Source: Saccharopolyspora erythraea NRRL 2338 (GTDB lineage Bacteria; Actinomycetota; Actinomycetes; Mycobacteriales; Pseudonocardiaceae). From it: a stretch of 64,000 nucleotides of DNA. The position numbers were made by a program, and so were the translations under genes. The stretch spans positions 3,275,584-3,339,583 of the forward strand of contig NC_009142.1 in NCBI RefSeq assembly GCF_000062885.1, given 5' to 3'. Positions 59,001 through 64,000 of this stretch are shown here, piece after piece. The notes under the pieces are model-generated. The model was not told where the DNA came from. It did not search any database and was given only the letters and a program-made list of their open reading frames with translations. Each line of letters begins with the position of its first letter. Positions within the stretch are counted from its first letter, which is position 1.

Positions 59001-62000
59001 CTACATGCTCTCGGACTCCCGGGCGCGCCTGGTGGTGACCACCCGGGACGCGGCCGGGCTGCCGGAAGGCGCCGAGCGCCTGTTCGTGGAGGACTCCGAC
59101 TCCGACGTCTCCGGCTCCGCTCCCCAGGACGGGCCGCGTCCGGTGCCGGACAACCCCGCGTACCTCATCTACACCTCGGGTTCGACCGGCAGGCCCAAGG
59201 GCGTGGTGGTGACCCACCGGGCGATCGTCAACCGCCTGGAGTGGATGCAGGACCGCTACCGGCTCGGCGCGGACGACCGGGTCCTGCAGAAGACGCCGTC
59301 GAGCTTCGACGTCTCGGTGTGGGAGTTCTTCTGGGCGCTGGGCGTCGGAGCCGCGGTGGTGCTGGCCCGGCCGGACGGCCACCGCGACCCCGCCTACCTC
59401 GCCGGGCTCGTGCGTGCGCAGGGCATCACCACGATGCACTTCGTGCCGTCGATGCTGGCGGCGTTCCTCGGCACCGACGAGGTCACCGCCGACCCGGGCT
59501 GGGCGTCGTCGCTGCGCCGGGTGTTCAGCAGCGGTGAGGCGCTGGGCGGCGACCTGGCCGCGCAGTGGACCGAGCTGACCGGCGTGCGGCTGCACAACCT
59601 CTACGGGCCGACCGAGGCCGCCGTCGACGTCACGTGGTGGCCCTTCGACGGTGCGCCCGACGCGGTCGTGCCGATCGGGTGGCCGGTGTGGAACACCCGG
59701 CTGCACGTGCTGGACCCGTGCCTGCGCCCGGTGCCCGACGGCGTGCCGGGAGAGCTGTACCTGGCCGGTGTCCAGCTCGCCAGGGGATACCACCGGCGCG
59801 CGGAGCTGACGGCGCAGCGCTTCGTCGCCGACCCGTTCGGCGCGCCGGGCGAGCGGATGTACCGCACCGGCGACCTCGTGCGCCGCCGCCCCGACGGTGC
59901 CGTGGAGTACCTGGGCCGCGCGGACCGGCAGGTCAAGATCCGGGGCAACCGGATCGAGCTGGGCGAGATCGAGTCGGCGATGTCGCGGCTTCCCGGTGTC
60001 GCCCACGCCGCCGTCGTCGCCAGGGAGGACGGCCCGTCGGTGCGCCTGGTGGGCTACTTCGTGCCGTCCGCGCCGGTGGACACCGCGGAGCTGGAGGCGA
60101 CGCTGGCGGCCGAGCTGCCCGCGGCGATGGTGCCGACCGCGTTCGTGGAGCTCGACGCGCTGCCGGTGACCCCGAGCGGCAAGCTCGACCGGGACGCGCT
60201 GCCCGCGCCGTCGACGCGGCGGAGCGCGGCGGGCGGCCCCGGTGACCAGCGCAGGCGGCGGCTCTGCGAGATCTTCGCCGACGTCCTCAAGCAGGAGGTC
60301 GGGGTCGACGACGACTTCTTCGCCCTCGGCGGCGACAGCATCCTGTCGATCGCGGTGTCCAGCCGGGCCCGCAAGGCCGGGCTCGACCTCAGCCCGCGCG
60401 ACGTTTTCGAGCACCGCACACCCGCGGCGCTGGCCGCGCTCGGCGGCGAGACTCCCGCCGAGGCCGCGATGGCCGACTCCGACGGCGTCGGGGACGTGGC
60501 GCTGCTGCCCGTCGTGCACTGGCTGCGCGAACGCGGAGGCAGCATCGACCGGTTCAACCTCTCGATGCTGCTGCGGACCCCGGCGGGTGCCCGCGAGCAG
60601 GACCTGACCGCCGCGCTGCAAGCGGTCCTGGATCACCACGACGCGTTGCGGTTGCGCCTCACGCGCGTCGCCGGAGTGCTGTGGTCGCTGGAGACCCGGC
60701 CTGCCGGGGCGGTGTCCGCGCGGGAGGTGCTGCGCCGCGTCGAGTCCGCGGAGCCGGTCCAGGCCGAGGCGGAGTCCGAAGTGGACCGCCTCGAGCCCGA
60801 AGCGGGAACCGTGCTGCGCGCGGTGTGGTTCGACGCGGGTGAGCAGCCCGGGCACCTTTTCCTCGCGCTGCACCACCTCGCCGTCGACGGCGTCTCCTGG
60901 CGGATCCTGTCCGAAGACCTGCGCACCGCGTGGGAAGCCGCGGTCGCCGGCCGCGAACCCGTGCTCGACCCGGTCGGCACGTCGTTGCGCCACTTCGCCC
61001 GCGTCCTCACCGAGCAGGCGCAGACCCCGCGGCGCATGGGTGAGCTCGAGTACTGGACGGAGGTCCTGCGCCCCGGTGCGGAACTGCTGCCGTCGGCGAA
61101 CGCCGGCGGCACCGCGGGATCCGCGCGCCGGACGACGACCCGGCTTTCGGTCGCCGAGACCGAGCCGCTGCTGACCGACGTGCCCGCCGCGGTCCGGGCC
61201 GACGTCACGGAGGTCCTGCTCGCCGCGCTGCGGATCGCGGTCTCGCGCTGGCACGAGCGCCACGGCCGCGACGCCGGAGCCGACCTGCTCGTGGACGTCG
61301 AACGGCACGGCCGCGAGGAGATCACCGACGGGATCGACCTGTCCCGCACGGTCGGGTGGTTCACCAGCATCCAGCCCGTCCGCCTGTCCGGCGCCGCGGA
61401 GCCGCTGGAGGTCCTCAGGTCGGTCAAGGACGGGGTGCGGTCGGCACCCGACCGCGGCATCGGCCACGGCATGCTGCGCGGCCTGAACCCGCAGACGGCA
61501 CCGATCCTGGCCGGGGCCGCCTCGGCGCAGGTGCTGTTCAACTACCTGGGCCGCCTGCCCGCCTCCGGCGGTGACTGGACGCCCACCGGCGCGCTGACCG
61601 TCGAGCCCGACGACGACCTGGGCACGCCCTACGCGCTGCAGGTCGACGCGGTCTGCGACGACACGCCGGAGGGCCCGCGGCTGAGCCTGCACTGGACCTG
61701 GCAGGACAACGCGCTGTCGGCCGAGGACGTCGACGAGCTCGCCGCGGGGTGGGCCGAGGCGGTGCGAGCACTCGCGCGCGGCGGACCGGCGGGGCTCACG
61801 CCCTCGGACCTGGCCACGGTGTCGCTGGAGCAGGCCGAGATCGACCGCGTGGAGCGGGTCAGCCCGGTGCCGGTGGAGGACATCTGGCCGCTTTCCCCGT
61901 TGCAGGAAGGGCTTTTCTTCCACTCCAGCTACGACCAGTCGGCCCTCGACGTCTACACCGCGCAGGACGCGCTGGACTTCGACCACCGCATCGACCTGGA

Positions 62001-64000
62001 GCGTCTGCGGGCGGCGTGCGCGCGGCTGCTGCACCGCAACCCGAGCCTGCGCGCGGGCTTCACCAGCGACGGCCTGAGCCGCCCGGTGCAGTTCATCGGC
62101 ACCGAACCGGCGATGCCGCTGGAGGTGGTCGACCTCGGCGACCTGCCCGAGGACGAGCGGGCGCGACGCGTCGGCGAACTGATGTCGGCCGACCGCAGGA
62201 GCAGGTTCGACCTCGCCCGCCCGCCGCTGTGCAGGCTGCTGCTGATCCGGATGGGACCGGACCGGGACCGACTGGTCATCACCCACCACCTGGTGCTGTG
62301 GGACGGTTGGTCGGAGGGGCTGTTCCTGCGGGAGCTGTTCACCCTCTACGACCGGCCGGACGCCGAGCTGCCGGCGCCCGGCTCCTACCGCGACTACCTC
62401 GCCTGGCTCGGGCGGCAGGACAACGACCTGGCGGTCCGCGCCTGGCGGCACGCGCTGTCCGGACTGGACGAGCCCACATTGCTGGGGCCGTCGAGCAGCG
62501 AGCCCGCCATTCCCGAACAACTGCGGGTCCAGTTGCCGGAGGAGCTGTGCGAGCGCCTGCGGCGCACCGCGCGGGAGCACGGGCTGACGCTCAACACCGT
62601 GCTCAACGCGGTGTGGGGATTGGTGTTCTCCAGCGCCGTCGGCCGCAACGATGTCGTGTTCGGCAGCACCGTGTCGGGCAGGCCCGCCGACATCCCGGAC
62701 GTGGAGAACATCATCGGGATGTTCCTCAACACGGTCCCGGTGCGCGTCACCCTCGACCCGACGGAGTCGCTGCTGGAGCTGTTGCGCCGCATCCAGTCGC
62801 AGCGCGCCGAGCTGATGCCGCACGACTACGTGGGACTCGGTGTCCTGCAACGGGAAACCGGCCACGCGCGGCTGTTCGACTCGCTCTACGTGCTGCAGAA
62901 CTTCGCCGACGAGAGCGGTTTCGAGCGGCTCCGGGAGAAGTTCGGCATCAGCTCGGTGGGCAGCGTCGACGCCACCCACTACCCGCTGACGCTGGTGGTG
63001 ACCCCGGCCGCGCGGCTGGGCGTGATGCTGGCCTACCGGCCCGACGTCATCGCGCACGGCGACGCCCAGGCCATGCTGGAGCGGTTCACCTCCCTGCTGG
63101 AGCGGCTGGACCTCTCGGCCGAGGTGGGCACCCTGGACCTGCTGCTGCCGGAGGAACGGCGCGAGCTGGAGCGGGACTGGGACGCCGGCCGCAACCCGAT
63201 GTCTGAGGAGACCGTCGCCGACATGCTCGCGGCCCAGGCGGCCCGCACACCCGACGAGGTGGCGCTGGTCTTCGGCGAGCAGCGGCTCACCTACGCCGAG
63301 CTGGACGCGCGCATCAACCGCCTCGCGCGGCTGCTGCTCGCGCGCGGCGCGGGCCCGGAACGCGTTGTGGCGCTGGGACTTCCGCGTTCGACGGAGATGG
63401 TCGTCGCGCTGTTCGCGGTGCTGCGCACCGGCGCGGCGTACCTGCCGCTGGACCTCGACCACCCGGCCGACCGGCTGCGGATGATGATCGAGGACACCGA
63501 GCCGGTGTGCCTGGTGTCGACGACCTCGGTCGCCCCGTCGCTGCACGGGGCCCCGGCCGAGCACCGGGTCCTGGTCGACGACCCGGCGGTGGCCGAGGAA
63601 CTGGCCGGGCTCTCCGGCGCCGGTCTCGCCGACGCCGAGCGCCCCGGCTTCGCGCCCGGCACGCCGGACCGCATGGAGCACCCGGCCTACGTCATCTACA
63701 CCTCCGGGTCCACCGGCAAGCCCAAGGGCGTGGTCACCCCGTACCGGGGGCTGACCAACATGCAGCTCAACCACCAGGAAGCGGTCTTCGGCCCGGCCAT
63801 CGCCTCGGCCGGTGGACGGCGGCTGCGCATCGCCCACACCGTGTCGTTCGCCTTCGACATGTCGTGGGAGGAGCTGCTCTGGCTGGTCGAGGGCCACGAG
63901 GTGCACGTCTGCGACGAGGAGCTGCGCCGGGACGCCGAGGCGCTGGTGTCCTACTGCGACGAGCACGGCATCGACGTGGTCAACGTGACCCCGACCTACG
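53092..64000 (+). CDS. Erythrochelin-type NRPS, partial (C-A-T-E-C-A-T-E-C-A...)
   Basis: The frame is open from ATG 53092 to the window end (over 3636 residues). GGAGGAAG lies just upstream of the ATG. Domain order with key motifs: C1 (HHLVMDA near residue 135), A1 ([13 protein letters not shown]), T1 (LGGDSIVAI, Ser about 954), E1 ([10 protein letters not shown]), C2 (HHIVADGWS), A2 ([11 protein letters not shown]), T2 (LGGDSILSI), E2 ([10 protein letters not shown]), C3 ([10 protein letters not shown]), A3 ([11 protein letters not shown], cut by the edge). By eye the specificity codes are A1 D-V-W-A-L-G-A-V-N-K, A2 D-V-W-H-F-S-L-V-D-K (the serine code) and A3 beginning D-M-E. Two epimerised residues followed by Ser and hydroxyornithine fit erythrochelin, a tetrapeptide of acetyl-hydroxyornithine, D-Ser and two further hydroxyornithines. 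The fourth module and release domain lie beyond the window. Confidence 0.9.
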   Translation, partial: MARPGLALTAAQDGIWLSQQIDPETSAYNIAWYHEIRGELEVDRMTEAVGRAVREAECLHVRFRDAGGGPEQIAHPASGWRLPVHDLRAEADPLGTAEEWMRADLSRPADLGGGPLFTHALLRVGDRHFLWYQRYHHLVMDAYGFSVLSRRVGELYRGEGAAREWPVAALVESDARYRASDSWAADREHWLARMADRPDPARLVTAAGTPSRTSVELPEDRVAALCGSGHRLSRLAIAAVAAYTHRLTGETDVVLGLPVTARTAEHRDVPGMVSNVLPLRLRVRPDMTTAELVAAVDREVREVRAHERFRGEELARELGVPGGIAELVGPTVNSMSFEDGLELPGLDVRAHNLSLGPVNDLSVAVHDGPRGVRVDFDAAELGEHPARFLRVLEAITDDRPLHTIDPVPPEERRLVLDRFGRDDRAVRELSWPAAFERQVRETPDAVAVVCEDQQRTYGELNAEANRLAHLLLAEGVGAEQVVAVAVPRSVEMVAALLAVLKTGAAYLPLDLDHPPDRIAFMLREASRVVTVPELAGELPPGPPQVLVGDAAGRPAQDPGVEVRLDQAAYVIFTSGSTGRPKGVVVTHDGIGSLVATAVDRLGVDAGSRVLQFASVGFDVAVWELSMALCTGGRLVVVPEQRRVAGRDLTDYAVEHGVTHLALPPSLVSALPADCELPEDAVLLVGTEVVPAELIERWAKRLRVVVAYGLTEATVNSTLWMAEQGRRGSVPIGRPDPNTRIHVLDSALRPVGVGVTGEIYVAGRGLARGYLGRRGLSAERFVADPFGEPGERMYRTGDRARWRPDGTLSFLGRSDDQIKIRGHRIEPGEVESALMGHPDVVQAAVLARQDHRGATRLVAYVHGEADGAAVRAFAETLLPDYMVPNPVVVLAEPLPLTPNGKTDTAALPVPDWAALAGADRPTTAAEHHFAELFAEVLDLPSVGVHDSFFELGGDSIVAIELVSRARRAGYAITPRQVFRQRTAAALAAVAQERGIAAQRADSGVGTVEPTPIVHWLRELGGEIERFHQWTLLTTPAELDHERLLEMVQALVDRHDVLRARLRPDWTLEVPEAPAVRAGDVVETADGPVTDEHRSWAVSGLAPREGRVLRVVWFPDAQRLLMVAHHLVIDGVSWRILASDLELAWQQLSAGERVELPPVGTSLRTWSRLLREHADDRRGESARWRHPADRGLGSRPLDEQDTAATLRSLTVQVPAEQTEPLLSSVPAAFHGNVDDVLLTALAVAVGRWRGGGDLLVDLEGHGREEHVFGDVDLTRTVGWFTSLFPVRLNPGDPAEFAAGSVDQAVKRVKEQLRVPDGGLGYGQLRHLAAEPGLAGGAPVLFNYLGRFSVRGGRDWAPAPEADPLGAGRDPRMPVDHELEINAVVRDDDGGPRLSATLTWPEGVLAESDAAELGRGWVEALDSLVRHARGGRTPSDFPLVRLTQEETDELPAEVEDVLPVTPLQEGLFFHASFDESEADDYLVQQVVELRGQVDGESMRRAVRGLAERHAPLRAGFRQRADGRVVQLVDRRVEVPWREVSGDVEQVAAEERSRRFDLSEAPLMRCALVRGDGRHWLVLTLHHIVADGWSSPVMVRELLALHTPGEELPPVTAYRDYLGWLAERDDEAARRAWRDALRGLDEPTLLATGDRGPLRQCTVDIPEQVTAGLAARARELGVTLSTVVQGAWGLLLGRLTGRCDVVFGTTVSGRAAEVAGVESMVGLLANTVPVRMRWQPGASIADELTRLQSEQSDLLDHQHLGLGEIQRLAGAGELFDTLLVFENYPSEERLTDASGTVEVAGSEFFGAGHYPLTLVVMPGEKLELQFKHRLADAEARSIAERMARVLEAVAADPARPAGRIELLSEREHDRLRELNATAREVSGRTLVDAFEAQVAKTPDATAVVFGATEMSYVDLDAAAERLAARLRARGAGPEQVVAVAVARSAELVVALLGVLKSGAAYLPVDLDYPEDRIAYMLSDSRARLVVTTRDAAGLPEGAERLFVEDSDSDVSGSAPQDGPRPVPDNPAYLIYTSGSTGRPKGVVVTHRAIVNRLEWMQDRYRLGADDRVLQKTPSSFDVSVWEFFWALGVGAAVVLARPDGHRDPAYLAGLVRAQGITTMHFVPSMLAAFLGTDEVTADPGWASSLRRVFSSGEALGGDLAAQWTELTGVRLHNLYGPTEAAVDVTWWPFDGAPDAVVPIGWPVWNTRLHVLDPCLRPVPDGVPGELYLAGVQLARGYHRRAELTAQRFVADPFGAPGERMYRTGDLVRRRPDGAVEYLGRADRQVKIRGNRIELGEIESAMSRLPGVAHAAVVAREDGPSVRLVGYFVPSAPVDTAELEATLAAELPAAMVPTAFVELDALPVTPSGKLDRDALPAPSTRRSAAGGPGDQRRRRLCEIFADVLKQEVGVDDDFFALGGDSILSIAVSSRARKAGLDLSPRDVFEHRTPAALAALGGETPAEAAMADSDGVGDVALLPVVHWLRERGGSIDRFNLSMLLRTPAGAREQDLTAALQAVLDHHDALRLRLTRVAGVLWSLETRPAGAVSAREVLRRVESAEPVQAEAESEVDRLEPEAGTVLRAVWFDAGEQPGHLFLALHHLAVDGVSWRILSEDLRTAWEAAVAGREPVLDPVGTSLRHFARVLTEQAQTPRRMGELEYWTEVLRPGAELLPSANAGGTAGSARRTTTRLSVAETEPLLTDVPAAVRADVTEVLLAALRIAVSRWHERHGRDAGADLLVDVERHGREEITDGIDLSRTVGWFTSIQPVRLSGAAEPLEVLRSVKDGVRSAPDRGIGHGMLRGLNPQTAPILAGAASAQVLFNYLGRLPASGGDWTPTGALTVEPDDDLGTPYALQVDAVCDDTPEGPRLSLHWTWQDNALSAEDVDELAAGWAEAVRALARGGPAGLTPSDLATVSLEQAEIDRVERVSPVPVEDIWPLSPLQEGLFFHSSYDQSALDVYTAQDALDFDHRIDLERLRAACARLLHRNPSLRAGFTSDGLSRPVQFIGTEPAMPLEVVDLGDLPEDERARRVGELMSADRRSRFDLARPPLCRLLLIRMGPDRDRLVITHHLVLWDGWSEGLFLRELFTLYDRPDAELPAPGSYRDYLAWLGRQDNDLAVRAWRHALSGLDEPTLLGPSSSEPAIPEQLRVQLPEELCERLRRTAREHGLTLNTVLNAVWGLVFSSAVGRNDVVFGSTVSGRPADIPDVENIIGMFLNTVPVRVTLDPTESLLELLRRIQSQRAELMPHDYVGLGVLQRETGHARLFDSLYVLQNFADESGFERLREKFGISSVGSVDATHYPLTLVVTPAARLGVMLAYRPDVIAHGDAQAMLERFTSLLERLDLSAEVGTLDLLLPEERRELERDWDAGRNPMSEETVADMLAAQAARTPDEVALVFGEQRLTYAELDARINRLARLLLARGAGPERVVALGLPRSTEMVVALFAVLRTGAAYLPLDLDHPADRLRMMIEDTEPVCLVSTTSVAPSLHGAPAEHRVLVDDPAVAEELAGLSGAGLADAERPGFAPGTPDRMEHPAYVIYTSGSTGKPKGVVTPYRGLTNMQLNHQEAVFGPAIASAGGRRLRIAHTVSFAFDMSWEELLWLVEGHEVHVCDEELRRDAEALVSYCDEHGIDVVNVTPTY

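Noticed and set aside
51988-63966. A very long open frame (3992 codons) on the minus strand
   Set aside because: It is the mirror of the NRPS on the plus strand. High GC at third positions removes stops on the other strand; the predicted protein is Arg/His/Val-rich without any domain, while the plus frame has full NRPS motifs.
1-64000. tRNA, rRNA or phage attachment sites
   Set aside because: No cloverleaf-like sequence with CCA-type end, no rRNA motifs and no integrase gene were seen; a covariance-model scan would be decisive.

Overview
The window is very GC-rich DNA with strong third-position GC bias, GTG/TTG starts, GTGA/ATGA gene overlaps, SARP, DUF5753, HxlR and LLM-class proteins, and an IdeR/DmdR-type iron box. 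This points to an actinomycete. The right edge carries an erythrochelin-type hydroxamate siderophore locus: ornithine N-monooxygenase, siderophore-binding lipoprotein, and an NRPS with C-A-T-E-C-A-T-E-C-A order. That suggests Saccharopolyspora (S. erythraea or a close relative); the genus is inferred from content, not from a search.

Left region (1-14.8 kb). The end of a sugar-type ABC importer (permease, binding protein) is followed by secreted sugar-modifying proteins (ThuA-like protein, PQQ-type sugar dehydrogenase with a PKD domain). A tightly coupled operon of the Ebo type comes next: a myo-inositol-phosphate-synthase-like cyclase, UbiA-like prenyltransferase, DUF1080 protein, a TIM barrel fused to EboA, TatD-like EboB, EboE and EboF. 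The cyclase stands where other Ebo clusters have the dehydroquinate-synthase-like EboD, so the operon may build or move a prenylated cyclitol. A 911-bp IS5-family element sits exactly at the eboF stop codon, and a Tat-exported TIM-barrel protein lies beyond it.

Middle region (14.8-24.1 kb). Housekeeping and accessory genes: HxlR regulator, SRPBCC protein, LLM flavin oxidoreductase, a frameshifted Pr6Pr membrane gene, DUF5996, a frameshifted DinB-like gene, SnoaL-like protein, and a copper set (CopC, CopD, DUF305).

Dap cluster (24.2-33.7 kb). SbnA and SbnB supply L-2,3-diaminopropionate. Between them lie a T-domain protein with six membrane segments and three hexapeptide-like domains (the C-terminal architecture of epsilon-poly-lysine synthetase, without its A domain), a one-module NRPS (truncated C, A, T, TE) and a TauD/SyrP-like dioxygenase. 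This looks like a split poly(amino acid)-synthetase system using Dap, and is one of the two best candidates for an undescribed system.

Glycine-rich peptide region (34.7-43.8 kb). Two divergent short genes share a conserved N-terminal leader ending in RVEFLPARTVL followed by Gly-rich tails. They sit beside a PqqD-like/M50 membrane protease. After a nest of three IS elements come a secreted Gly-rich protein with RTX-like GGxGxDTI units and a SARP-XRE-DUF5753 fusion regulator. This is the second candidate.

Right region (44-64 kb). Amino-acid permease, HAF-repeat protein, NmrA-type reductase, P-loop kinase-like protein, a degraded small gene, DUF6098, LysR regulator, then the iron-regulated siderophore locus, whose NRPS runs off the window end. 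Two IS copies with the same 911-bp length and the same encoded transposase, in direct orientation, bracket 25.3 kb (13849-39170), which includes the Dap cluster and the leader-peptide genes.
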